Of a stretch of DNA of 38,943 nt, positions 1 through 11,651 are shown piece by piece. A program made the translations under genes and the position numbers. This stretch comes from Monosporascus cannonballus (Eukaryota > Ascomycota > Sordariomycetes > Xylariales), in NCBI GenBank assembly GCA_004154925.1, contig QJNS01000426.1, positions 1 to 38,943 of the forward strand, written 5' to 3'. The notes under the pieces were generated by a model that saw nothing but the letters and a program-made list of their open reading frames with translations, searched no databases and was not told where the DNA came from. How positions within the stretch are numbered: position 1 is the first letter of the stretch; each line of letters begins with the position of its first letter.

Positions 1-26
1 GCCCCCCGGGCCCCCCCCCCCCCCCC
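1..26. repeat. C-rich homopolymer at left contig edge
   Basis: The window opens with G, six C, three G and then sixteen C before ordinary sequence starts. Read outward, that is on the minus strand, this is poly-G, which mirrors the poly-G at the right end. It is most likely a contig-edge artefact or a homopolymer at which assembly stopped. It is not a gene feature. Confidence 0.85.
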
Positions 27-784
27 TTCCCCTCCCCTTCTCTCTATACTAGAGCTTATATGGACACCAGGCGAGGACACATAGCCAAGTCTGGAATGCT
101 TCAGCCTTTCCGTCATAACGACGGTCTCGAGTGAGTTTGGGGGCCTGCAAAATATTACGTACATAGTCGCACAGAACTAGTTCTATCAACTCTACCTGTA
201 GTAGGGTCCGTTCCGTAACTCGAGGCAAATTTAGCTTGTGAACCCAAGGCAACGAGTGACGGGGCAAGGACATAAAACTAGGAATATACTCATGCTGATG
301 GCAGTTTAACTGATGGATGAAATGTCCATCTCTGAAAATCAAAAGCAAGCAGCTTCAATCTAGCCTTGGATATGTAGTGATGGGTGAGTGATGCCCTACA
401 TGTTGTACAACATAATCTCGGCTATGTACGAAGTACTTGGGGGAAAGCATAGGAAACAAGCTTTAGTGGATCTAGCAGCGATCCGCCAATCCGCGCAGCC
501 CTAAACCTAGTTAGCAGACCACCACTAGTGGGCCAAGCAAAGGGGGTTCTATTCTCTCACTATTGTGAGAGGTTTCCCCCCACGAAAATTAAGAGCATCC
601 TGTTACCCCCGCCCCGCTAAAAGTGAATTCTTTAGACGCGTCGTGTGTGAAGGTAATGGGACACTTGCATACCTACATGTAGGTGTATACTCGATTGCAT
701 TATTTTACCGAATATTATTACATAGTGGCGGTCTATTGGGCCTGGGTCTTTCCCCTCGACGACTTGTAAGGAGATACCTCTGTC
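27..784. other. Gene-free stretch upstream of SLD5
   Basis: I see no supportable gene here. The short open frames on both strands have no recognisable protein features and no credible splice partners. The right part must contain the promoter and 5' UTR of SLD5. Confidence 0.6.
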
Positions 785-1510
785 ATGGACATTGACGATA
801 TCCTATGGGAGGTCGATCCCACATTTGATGGCATACCGCAAGAGACGCGTGACCTTCAAGCCCTGACACGTGCCTGGGTAACAGAGAGGTCTGCTCCGGA
901 ACTCCTGAAGTAAGTGCGGCATCTTCTTACGCCGGCCTGGCAGCAAGGTTATTTACTTTGGTACCATAGCTGGCCGTCAGATGGGTTCTTTGAACGTATC
1001 AACGAGCGCATTAAGCAGCAGATCGAGAAAGTCGAGGAAATGACGGGCGACATGGACCCCAAGACGAACTTTGCCTTGATCGTCATACAGACTGAGCTTG
1101 AGCGCTACAAGTTTCTTGTGAGGAGCTATCTGAGAGCAAGGATTGCCAAGATTGACAGGCACACTCTCCATTATCTCTCCACCCCTGCCCTCCGAGCCCG
1201 CCTCTCGCCATCCGAGCTGGCCTATGCAACACGACACCAGGCTCTGCTTCACAACCATTATCTATCTTCTTTTCTTTCTTCTTTTCCGCCATCCCTGCAG
1301 AACCTGAACGATACTGCCGGTAATACCAGCATGATCGACGCCCCTGACCCGGACACTGCTGTCTTTATCAGACTCCTACAAGATACCCGTGTCAGGGGTC
1401 GCGGAACCGATGCTGATGGCGAGATTAACGGGAAGAATGGCGATGTCGTCATTCTCAGGTGGTCGGATGCCAGGGAATTGGTCGACTCTGGTCGAGCCGA
1501 GCTTGTCTAA
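785..1510 (+). CDS. SLD5: GINS complex subunit Sld5
   Basis: Sld5 is one of the four GINS subunits. With Cdc45 and Mcm2-7 it forms the replicative helicase needed to start and drive DNA replication. I read two exons: 785-909, beginning [18 protein letters not shown], and 970-1510, joined across a 60-bp intron (GTAAGT donor, TAG acceptor). The result is 221 aa, close to the usual fungal length. The splice restores an uninterrupted frame, reading [16 protein letters not shown] over the junction. The helical A domain includes [19 protein letters not shown] and the conserved [20 protein letters not shown]. The C-terminal B domain runs from [11 protein letters not shown] to the end, with [20 protein letters not shown]. 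The first ATG gives the expected short acidic N-terminus. No lesion is seen. The family assignment is from recognised sequence, and the role is known for the family. Confidence 0.93.
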
Positions 1511-2809
1511 TCCTGCTGCGTGGTCGGCGCCTAATGAATACTAACCTATCATGTGTCGCTATGGAGTTCTGCAATAGATCGTTGTGCGGCCCGCGCAGTT
1601 CGTGGTTGGTGAGGCTCGTTACGTCACCGGAAACCGATTATTCAGCGATCATGACATGATCCTACATGTCCCCGTGGTACTTCCATTGATCTCACAATGG
1701 CGAGGTACTGTGATAGCGCCCCCCCCCCCCCCCCCCCCCCCCCCGGGAATCTGGCGTCCTATTCCTGAAAACCCATGGTAGCCTCTTGCCACAGACTCCT
1801 CTTGACACCCTTGGAATGCTCACGGGTTGCCGCCACCTGTGAGAAGGGAGAAGCCTGCAGAAGGGATCCATCCTAACGGATCACGGTCGAGCTGCAAGAC
1901 GCCACAATATAGTTGCATCCTACTCTATGAGGCACTAGAGCTCGACATGTGGAGAGAGGACGGGGGGTTGGGCGGACTTCCTGACGGTTCTCAATCTGTA
2001 CCGACAAGTACGACATATGTTACACCTGCCACTGGCCAAACTAGCAGACTTTTGGGACCCGGTTGCGGATGAGCACTTGGTTGCAGAGCGGATAACATCT
2101 CCAGCAGACATACCGAGTATGTTGAGATTATGGCGGCCCATAGCAGTGCCGCCTCCTTTCCAGCATTCACCAGACAAGCCATTGGTCGTCTGGACAAAGC
2201 AGTAGATTGCTGTGCCCTCGCAAATACATGGTTCTGCTCACCTTACTCCCGCGCTCCCGGCGTTGTTATTCAACGTAATAAGCTCATCCATAGGAGTCTA
2301 CGACCATGCAGACAGTAAGAACAGCGAGACCCCAGAGCTGTGGGTGTCGAGGAATCCTCGCACGACTGTGACTCTTGGGGGAATGCACTCATGCCACAAG
2401 CCCTTTCCGCCGGCGCCCCGACCCCCGGGAATAATCAATGTGGTATGGAGATTTCTATGCAATTGAGAGACGCCGAGTCTCCTATTATACCCGGTCCTCG
2501 ACTTTCCCTGGTTGTTATGCAACGTCTCTACTAGCCCAATGGAGGATAGCACAAGACATGACCGGGACCTAAACGTTCCCATCCAGGGTCTATTTCAGAT
2601 GAATAAACCCGCTGGGAGGAAATGCTATATACGGCTGTGAGTTTAATGTTGGCTGCTAAGGAATCGCCTATACATAACGGATACGCAAGGACTACGCCTA
2701 CTATGCGTCTAAACATATCTTACGCCGACCTGGGATTACGAGACACTTTGTGTTAAGAATACAAATATACAAGATGACAACAGAGTTGTAGTTGGTGTTT
2801 ATATTCCTA
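1511..2809. other. Gene-free stretch between SLD5 and the RNA ligase gene
   Basis: This lies between the 3' ends of two convergent genes. It contains a run of 26 C at 1719-1744. A plus-strand open frame (about 1960-2205) reads protein-like (ADFLTVLNLYRQ, LAKLADFWDPVADEH), but it has no start context, splice partner or family that I can name. I do not call a gene. Confidence 0.55.
1719..1744. repeat. C26 homopolymer followed by GGG
   Basis: Twenty-six C in a row, ending in CCCGGG. It is not coding. It resembles the C/G homopolymers at both contig ends, so it may be a true genomic homopolymer class or a place where the assembly was joined or polished badly. Confidence 0.9.
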
Positions 2810-3944
2810 CTATTCTCCGTGTTTCAACAAATATGAATTCGATATCGTCTTAAAGCTAAAGCGTCCATCGACATGCTTCAGCACAATTCCCTCTCGCTTT
2901 TTCCCGTTTATCCCGATACCTTCGGCCGGCGCTAGTATCTCCTGGACATTCCTCGCAATGTCTCCAAGACGATGGTAGCCTAAGATAGGCACATGTTTCA
3001 CGCCTAGGCGTCCAACCAAGTCCTCTGTCTCTTTCGGCTTCATGTATCTCTGCTCGCCAATGTCCCAAGCCGCAAACACGAAAAAGTCGTGAAATCCGAG
3101 TGGGAGGCCTTCGAAGTTCTTCTGTATAGAGCTGCCGCACAACTCGCCCTGGAGGGCTATGTTCCTATTAAGCTGTGACAGTTCCTCCGGCAGGGCGTTC
3201 GTCTTGGCGCTGGTCCAGAAGTAGCCGCCCTGGCTCTCGGGCTTCTCGACGTTCCTCGAACAGACGCCAGCCCGTCCGTTCGGCTGTGCAGCAGCCTGCT
3301 TGCCCTCGGTGGCCAGCGGCGCCAGCTTGTCCATCAGCGGGCTGTCGTTCCGGACGAAGTAAACCGTCATGGAGGATCCGTCCACCTTGACCGTCTCCTG
3401 GAAGATCTCGTCTCCCCACTTCTCGAACACGTCCAGCAGGTTCTGGACGCATTCCTGGTCCGTCCTCAGGATGAACATGGGCATGGGGTATATGGTCGGA
3501 CTTGCGAGCCCGCTCGCCCGTCGCCGTCGCGTCGAACTTATTGATGCCCAACAAACACTCGAAGGCGGTCTCGCGGAGCAGGCGCTCGGCCTTGCGCCTC
3601 CCGTGCCGGATCTCGAGGTCCACCCATGCGGCGAGGATCTCGGGGAAGTCGTCGAGTGGCTCGAGGATGCCTTGCGAGATCTGGCCGCGCACCCGCCCGC
3701 TCTTGACCCGGAAGCCCCGCTCGCCTTTATACGTGATGAACTTGCCCGCCAGGCGCATCCACCGTGGGTCACTCGCCGGCAGGGAGCTGTCGACCTCGAA
3801 GAACACGGCCAGATCGCCCGTCTTGAACTGCCCCGTCCCCGCGACGCTGGTCCAGCCATCGAATTCCACCACCTCGATCCCGTCCGCACCCTTGATCGGG
3901 TGGACTGCCGCCACTTTGGGTACCGTCACGAGCTTTCTGGTCAT
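2810..3944 (-). CDS. RNA ligase, DRB0094 type, with one frameshift
   Basis: An ATP-dependent RNA ligase of the nucleotidyltransferase superfamily, seemingly of the Deinococcus DRB0094 type that seals nicked RNA. The minus-strand start at 3944 (MTRKLVTVPKVAAVHPIKGA) fits the family N-terminus. The N-terminal OB-like domain runs to LLGINKFD, at about residue 130. The catalytic domain has motif I KVDGSS, with the AMP-accepting Lys at 3386-3388 (about residue 186), motif III-like FFVFAAWDI, motif IV REGIVLK and motif V FSFKTISNSYLLK at the C-terminus. All key residues are present. Between GINKFD and PMPMFILRTDQE the frame changes by one base (about 3480-3530), so the span is 1135 nt, or 378 codons plus one base. 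A 58-bp GTGTTT...AAG intron could restore the frame but would remove the conserved LGINKFD. I prefer an indel, either a sequence error or recent damage. Fungal members are poorly studied and the cellular substrate is unknown. Confidence 0.82.
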
Positions 3945-4436
3945 CTTGTTTTTGCAAAGCGGCACGAATCTACGACGGCACCCGAAGACACCCCAATCCA
4001 CAAACAAATATAGTTCAATGAAAATCACAATGGCGACCGGGGAGATCGAGTACCGAAATTTGTAGTGTTCAACGAAATCAGACGCAAATAGAAGGGCGTG
4101 TTCATTGGTGACTCAACCCCTGAGACGGATTTACTCCAGTTTTCCCGGATAATGGGAAAATCAATGAACAGATCACATAAAAATGGCGGGAAACAAAAAG
4201 AAAGTATTTTAAAGAAAGAAAGTTCGATTTAGGGGGCGCCACTCGCAACGGAGCAAAACAGAGGAACCTTAAGAAGGTTTATGGCTCCGAAACCAGTAGC
4301 CAACTCGAATCTCCGGTGATATGATATTTCTACATTTCTGTACTGATACGTGTAGGGGAAATTGCATATCTTCGTCCGCTTAAACTCAAAATGGCGCCTC
4401 CTACGCTGTCAACCGAGATTAAGTGTCAATTTCAAC
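3945..4436. other. Gene-free stretch between RNA ligase start and pseudogene end
   Basis: This holds the presumed promoter of the minus-strand RNA ligase gene and the 3' flank of the decayed membrane-protein gene. It is moderately AT-rich around 4170-4220, with purine runs. No gene or repeat is seen. Confidence 0.55.
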
Positions 4437-5391
4437 CTAATTCGACGGGAGGTCTATTGTTGCTTGGCTGCTCCATCTCCACTGGTGGTTGCCAGTAGTA
4501 CTTGGATGAATAATATGGCCCAGTGTTTCTATCCCCTGGAGAGCTTGAACCTCAGATGGTCTCCCCGTCAATGTCCTGCGTTTTCGACGAAAATGGCACC
4601 AGAGAAGACAGGTACAGGCAACAGCACAGAGCCCTGAGAGGGAGACATCAACGCCTATTCCCACTCGAACTACGGGAGGAAGACGCTCAGATGAATCTTG
4701 ACTGTTGCTCATGGGCCTGCCTGCTTCCACGGTACTCTTCGCTGAAGAACTCGTAGAGTCGCTTACAGTGGTGACTGCTGCGGTACCGGTCGTGTGACTG
4801 GGAACTGGCGTTGACGGACTAGTCGGTCGAGATTTTGTTACAGATGACACCTCGTTCGAGCTAGTCGGGGCTGGCTTGGCAGTTATATTGAAGTAGTGCG
4901 ATGTAACCGAAGGGACTCTGCTTCCCGTTTTTCCTAGAGGCGGTCGATGGGAGCCAATGCAGAAACACATTCGATTTACTTATGTCGAAGTGAAAGGTTT
5001 GAACTAGTAGTCGAACTGTGTAACAGCGCCGGACCGGGTCTCTAGTGGTACTCTGGTAAATCCCCCTAAATCCCCTCATGAGCCTTCTTTCCCTAATTAC
5101 CTACGGAGGATGATCGGCCCGAGCTCTGCGGCGCCTCCTTCTAGATCCTGCTGCTAGAGAGCGATGGCATAGCTCGGAAAGATGGTGGTATGCTTGATTG
5201 TCTGAACGCCACCCGATTTTCTGTACCGGGTTTTTCGAATAGTTGGCTGTTGGGTCTGCTAAGGCGTTCGGTGGATTGAAGAACCTCCCCACGGCTAAGG
5301 AATCTTGTGTTGCTGAAACTATTGATCAAAAGGATGCTGTTGCGATAATTGAAGTCAACAACGTTATGAGCTCAAAATAGACGTGACGCAT
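4437..5391 (-). pseudogene. Decayed gene for secreted/membrane Ser-Thr-rich protein
   Basis: The pieces match, in order, a common fungal surface-protein plan. A signal peptide (MRHVYFELITLLTSIIATASF from 5391) is followed by a short Kre9/Knh1-like ectodomain start (GRFFNPPNALADPTANYSKN). Next come TTIFPSYAIAL and QQDLEGGAAELGP, then VQTFHFDISKSNVFLHWL, VTSHYFNIT, a Ser/Thr stalk, one membrane helix (VRVGIGVDVSLSGLCAVACT) and a basic stop-transfer RRKRR. These pieces lie in different frames and are broken. There is an in-frame TGA at 5326-5328 just after the signal peptide and a TAG at 5154-5156 where the family has Trp before QQDL. There are frameshifts after GWRSD, before VQTFHFD and after HWL. 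No set of introns repairs all of these. An intron is plausible only around 5020-5110. The segments are recognised from general knowledge of such fungal proteins; the role (cell wall or sensing) is unknown. Confidence 0.7.
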
Positions 5392-6332
5392 CGTTCCGTA
5401 GGGAACAGAGGACGAGGCTCAATGTCCCTGAAACGACAGATCGATTGGTCGAGTATATAAGGAGAAAGAAGCTATATCTCGACTTGGGTGGAGAACAGCG
5501 AGTAGCGGGCAGCAAGACCACATAAGGGTACCACTTGTTGGACGTAGAACTGGCCTCTGAAACCAACACCAAGTCATGTTAAACAGCTCTCCCTGTCGAG
5601 ATACCTCGTTGAGATGTTAGGCCTGCGCAAAGGCTAGCCCCCTCTCGGCAGCCAGATAATATTTTGTACCCATGCTTTTATCGTAGCCACCCAAGAGGGC
5701 AGCGTTTAGATGTCCCCATAGCATTGCTCCCTTGGTATGCTTGTGTCGCTCAACTGCTCGGGGGCACTGGAACCGAGGCTGCGTTAAGTTGAACCGAGAG
5801 CTCACAGTAGAATGGTGAAAATGGTATTTCAAAGGACAGCATAAGCTCTTTCCGATTATAAGAAGATATAAAATGTTATCAGTCCATCGTCTTGCTACCT
5901 ACATAACAGCGGCGGGACGAAAGACTACTTGTTTGGCTGAAGGCTTGACAACCCCCGGCCCCGTGATCTCAGAACGGCAGATATGAAGCATGAAAAAAAA
6001 AATAGCCATGGACAAAATGGTCTGATAACTGAGAAGCTCGGCTCATATAAGGCAGCCTGGTCATCCGTCCGCACGGGTATCATTGACCAATTGGACGAGT
6101 GCAACGTACCAGGGTTCTTTATGCAGTTGGTTCAGTGTCCATGTTATGAGCGCCATCTCATATATCAAAATAGATCGTGCAGCGGTAGACATTTTGAACT
6201 TACGGTGTTTTAGGTCGGTTCATATGCTGACTTACCTACAATACGCTTGATCGACGCTGGCTGTTCAAGCAACAACTGAAAGGCAGCCATCCTAAATATT
6301 TTGGAACCTATAATGTCGGAATCCAGTGGAGA
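5392..6332. other. Gene-free stretch between two divergent pseudogenes
   Basis: This would have been the shared upstream region of the two decayed genes, which point away from each other. A TATATAA-like stretch lies at about 5454-5460, 5' of the minus-strand gene. The open frames at 5617-5832 (-) and 5983-6213 (+) show no protein family features. No intact gene is seen. Confidence 0.55.
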
Positions 6333-7663
6333 ATGTTGCTGCAATAGTTTTCGCATTTAACCATTGCCTTGACTGGCATCATTCTGTCAATCATATTTCT
6401 TTTTCTGTGGTCTAGTCAACGTGATCTGCAGTCTTCGATTGCACATATCCGTTATGGTGCAAACGCGTCATCAAGCTTGACACAAAATGTCTACAACAAT
6501 ACTCTCGGTGTAAGTTCGCTGTCGCGAGATAAATTCTGGAGGTCTAACTTTTCTTACAGTTCGAGAAAATCTTCGTGGTTGGTATGCCCGTCTCAGACTG
6601 ATAGACGTGATGGAATGGTCTTAGGGGCTGCTCTTAGCAATCTGGAGATAGAGTTTATTGATGGAGTCAACGGTAAAGACGTGCCTGATAAAGCTCTTCC
6701 TTTGGGACTAGAACAAAAGCGCCTACCAGATGCGGTGGTAGGGTCATGGCGCGCACACCTGAACGCCATCCAGGAGTAAGTGAACATGCCTGACGATGAA
6801 TTTCATGTGCCACCACTAGGCTCTGGTTTCACATTCGTTTATAGCTGAGCAGAGTCGTCCGTAGGAACTCGACAACGGCATTGATTCTTGAGGATGATGC
6901 GGATTGGGACATGGGAATTTGGGATCAGTTGCGTGACTTCGCACTGTCGTCGACTGCCTTGACACAACCTCTTGTAGGAGCGCCAGGCACGGGCACAAAG
7001 TACGCACACCAATCCTTCCCCAGACCTCTTAAGGACTCGCCTGCAACAGTACAAGAGCTGTCCTTTGGTAAATTGCCCGCTACGATAGCACCCAAAACTT
7101 CACCGTATGGAGACACCTGGGATCTCATTTGGGCAGGGCACTGTAGAATACATTTCCCTTTCGCCCATGGCGAGATAGTACCGAAAGGGCGAGTGGTTCA
7201 GACCGATAAGACAGTACCGCAGAAACAGCATCTGTGGACTTTATCTGAGCCGGACGACCTCAAGGAGCAGTATCCGGACCACACAAGAGTGGTGCATTAC
7301 GTGCAAGACGGTATCTGCTCACTTGTATATGAGGTTACGCAGAAAGGGGCTCGGCAGCTCCTGTACGAACTGGGGCTCAAAGACACCAACGCCGCATTCG
7401 ACATCCAACTAAGATAGTTCTGCGAAGGCACGGGTCATCCAACGCGCGGCCGCCATCATTGTTTGACGACGCAGCCGCCGTTGCTTGGTATTCACCAGTC
7501 AGCTGGCGCTAAAAGCACGAACAGCGATATATCAGACCACGGTGAAGGATATCAGGTAGAAGCCACGAAAGTGGTCCGATGGAGTGTGAGGATGAATGCT
7601 GAAGCGCTGATGGAGGGGAGAACGGACATCGTGGACCAATGGCCAGATGCGATCGAGGAATAA
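6333..7663 (+). pseudogene. GT25-like glycosyltransferase, inactivated
   Basis: Conserved parts identify a fungal family 25 (LPS-biosynthesis-type) glycosyltransferase, normally a type II membrane protein of the secretory pathway. The exons read 6333-6509, 6560-6775 and 6853-7663, with good introns of 50 bp (GTAAGT, CTAAC, CAG) and 77 bp. A membrane anchor (TGIILSIIFLFLWSS) is followed by FEKIFVVGMP, TDRRDGMVLGAAL, IEFIDGVNGKDVPDKA, GSWRAHLNAIQE, VVRRNSTTALILEDDADWD (acidic EDD motif) and the C-terminal RWSVRMNAEALMEG. Three lesions break it. There is a TAG at codon 5 (6345-6347), one extra base near 6590 between GMP and the TDRRDG frame, and a TAG at 7415-7417 inside QLR/FCEG where homologues have an aromatic residue, usually Trp. 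Past that stop the frame stays open for 81 codons to a TAA at 7661. The fold is otherwise well kept, so loss looks recent. Confidence 0.82.
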
Positions 7664-8355
7664 GTGCATTGCCGAGATGTCGTCACAGGCCTAGACAAAT
7701 TGGCCATATGCTCCATTACAGAGACTGGTTGCTCGTGGCGCCTGGCATTGGTTTTGCCTGTGGTTTGCAAGATAGGCGAAGTTAGGGCGGAGGATATGTG
7801 AAGCAAAGACACTACTCTGTATGCGCTAATAAGACAAATCCCCTACCAACCCTTCACTTTTCCCAGGTAGCGAGGTAGAAACGGAGTACTTGAAGTAGGT
7901 AGTGAAGTAAATAGGTAGGCACATACGAATTAGCTATAGCATTACGAGAGTGTCTTAGGCTCCGTAGAAGTCACGACGTAGTGGGAACGCTGGTAGTCGT
8001 TCGGCTGACTACAGCCTGAGGTTATATGGTGGACTAACTTAAGTAGAAGGTAGAGAGAGTGATTGCAACCCCCACCACCACTTCCCCAGTCGGTAGGCTC
8101 ACTCTAGATATTACATACATGTATTTCCGTCGTGCAATTTGCACGTAGACAAATAACAGACTCAATCAGCGTAAAATCAATGCCTTACATTCATTTAGGA
8201 GAGTTGTACATGTGCATATTTTGATGCATTATTCAGTCACTGTGGCAGACAGGAATGAATCAACAAGCCTACCCCTGTTGAAAGCGGCTAGTTCATCCCT
8301 AACTTTGGCTTCCTTTCCACCTACAACATTCCTAGTCAGGTTTTAGTTGCCTGCC
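7664..8355. other. Gene-free stretch upstream of PPE1
   Basis: No gene is seen. A patch at 7861-7925 has several copies of AGGTAG/TAGGTA-type motifs, also found in other promoters of this window. The part nearest 8356 should hold the PPE1 promoter. Confidence 0.55.
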
Positions 8356-9679
8356 ATGAGCGACCTTCAGAAAGCCTGGGCTAAGAACCGGCTCAGCACG
8401 CTGCCCGCCATAAGTTTTGATGAGCGCGAGGAAGAGGAGAACCATGTCGCAGAATTGCCGGAGCACCCCGAGGACGATTCTTCATCCGCGTCCTCAGCCT
8501 CATCCACGGGGACGGTCATTCCGTCACCACGTCAAAACCTTTTCGCAAGACCACAGAGGTAGTCGCTCCTCGCTAGCTAGCATGTATGCTAAAGTGAATG
8601 GAATTGACGAAATATTCCAGCGTTTCCCGGGGGAAGACGTTGCAGCCAATTCCATGGACAACGTACTTCGAGAGGGAACTCTTCCTCAAGGATGAAGATA
8701 GCACATCAAACACCACAATCCATACGTATCTGACGTCACCCGTTGGCAAGGGTCCCCTGTTCGTCATGCATCACGGAGCCGGCTCATCGGGACTATCTTT
8801 TGCGGTGGTAGGCTCTGAGATTCGCAAACGGTTGCCGGCCGCCGGAATCCTGTCGCCGGATGCTCGTGGTCACGGATCAACGGCTGTTGCAGAAGGCCAG
8901 GCTCTCGACCTCAGTCTTGAGACACTGACGGCGGATCTCCTGTCCGTCATTCTCATGGCCAAGAAAGTAATGAAATGGGACGCATTGCCGCCTACCATCC
9001 TAGTTGGTCACTCCCTAGGCGGGGCCGTTGTGACGGAGCTGGCGAAGACAGGAAGGCTAGGCAACTCGCTCCTTGGCTACGCCGTCCTCGACGTCGTGGA
9101 GGGCTCCGCCATCGATGCGTTGCAGAGCATGCACACGTACCTCTCGACACGGCCGACAGGCTTCGCTACCGTGGAAGCGGGCATCGACTGGCACGTTCGG
9201 TCCAGGACAATCCGTAACTCGGTATCCGCGCGCACTAGCGTGCCCGCCCTGCTGAGCGTCCCCGAGCAGGCGTGCGATGCCCGGCCCTGGAAGTGGAGGA
9301 CGGATCTCGCCGCGACGCAACCGTTTTGGGAGAACTGGTTCGTGGGGCTGAGCAAGAAGTTCTTGGAGGCGAAAGGGGGCAAGCTCTTGCTGCTCGCCGG
9401 CACGGATAGACTAGATACGGAGCTAACTATTGGTCAGATGCAAGGTACGGACCGCGACGCTCCCTAGACTCGAATTCGGGGTATCTCTTTATGGACTGAC
9501 CAATGATACCAGGCAAATATGCTCTACAGGTGTTTCCGGAAGCGGGACACTTCATACACGAAGATTTGCCAGAAAAGACTGCGATATCGCTTGTGGACTT
9601 CCACCGTCGTAATGACAGAAGCGCTCTGGTACTACCCCCTAAGGTCTCCGATCTCTTGAAGCAAGGAAAGAAAGTCTAG
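8356..9679 (+). CDS. PPE1: Protein phosphatase methylesterase 1 (Ppe1/PME-1)
   Basis: Removes the methyl ester from the C-terminal Leu of PP2A-type catalytic subunits, which controls holoenzyme assembly. The three exons are 8356-8558, 8621-9444 and 9513-9679, with introns of 62 and 68 bp (CTGAC branch site in the second), giving 397 aa. It is an alpha/beta hydrolase. The N-terminal region (MSDLQKAWAKNRLSTLPA) and acidic/Ser linker lead to PWTTYFERELFLK and the oxyanion-loop segment FVMHHGAGSSGLSF. The nucleophile elbow is GHSLGG (Ser about 199), the acid is in LAGTDRLD (Asp about 330), and the His is in PEAGHFIHED (about 355). SPDARGHG is also typical, although the family more often has LDARGHG. 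Length and motif order match fungal PPE1. The start was chosen as the first ATG giving the conserved MSDLQ N-terminus. No lesion is seen. Confidence 0.95.
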
Positions 9680-10015
9680 CAAGGGATTATAGCAAGAACC
9701 TGGTTTACTTTATATCTTCTAGGGGCTCTATAGCACATCGGGCATGCGCCAAGTAGTAATTACCTGATGGGATAGTGCATATGACAGACTGTTGCTAGAG
9801 TATATCTATATAAAAAAGAAATTTAAATAATGTGATTCAGCAGTATAAAAAGCCTGGCGGCCGCTGTTCTGTTTCCGGGGAAATCTATGCTTATGCTATT
9901 CCCCACCCCTCCCCCCTTGACCTGAAAATGCGGATATTTCGCTGCCCAACGCCTTGAAATGCTTTATATCCTTCCGAGTCCCATGAAGCAAAGTCTTGCA
10001 ATCCTTGCATAACGC
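9680..10015. other. Convergent 3' region of PPE1 and DUS2
   Basis: The two genes end toward each other and share this 336-bp spacer. It is AT-rich around 9810-9840 (TATATAAAAAAGAAATTTAAATAA), which suits 3' end formation on the plus strand. No gene is seen. Confidence 0.6.
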
Positions 10016-11501
<1,486 letters not shown>

Positions 11502-11651
11502 CTACTGCATGTTATCTTATCTAATCTGTATCTAACCAAAGACTGATATAAGGCTCAAAGCTAATCAGAAGCCATCAGTTACAGTTCAAATATTGAACCC
11601 TTCCCGTCTTAGTTCACAGCTAAAATTGATTTGCTCTATGCCTATTCTTAT

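Noticed and set aside
3169..4065. Plus-strand frames opposite the RNA ligase
   Set aside because: Antisense shadows with no family features; the ligase motifs are on the minus strand.
7463..7663. Separate small gene after the glycosyltransferase
   Set aside because: It is in the same frame as the upstream part and carries the family's C-terminal RWSVRMNAEALMEG, so it is the end of the broken gene and not a new one.
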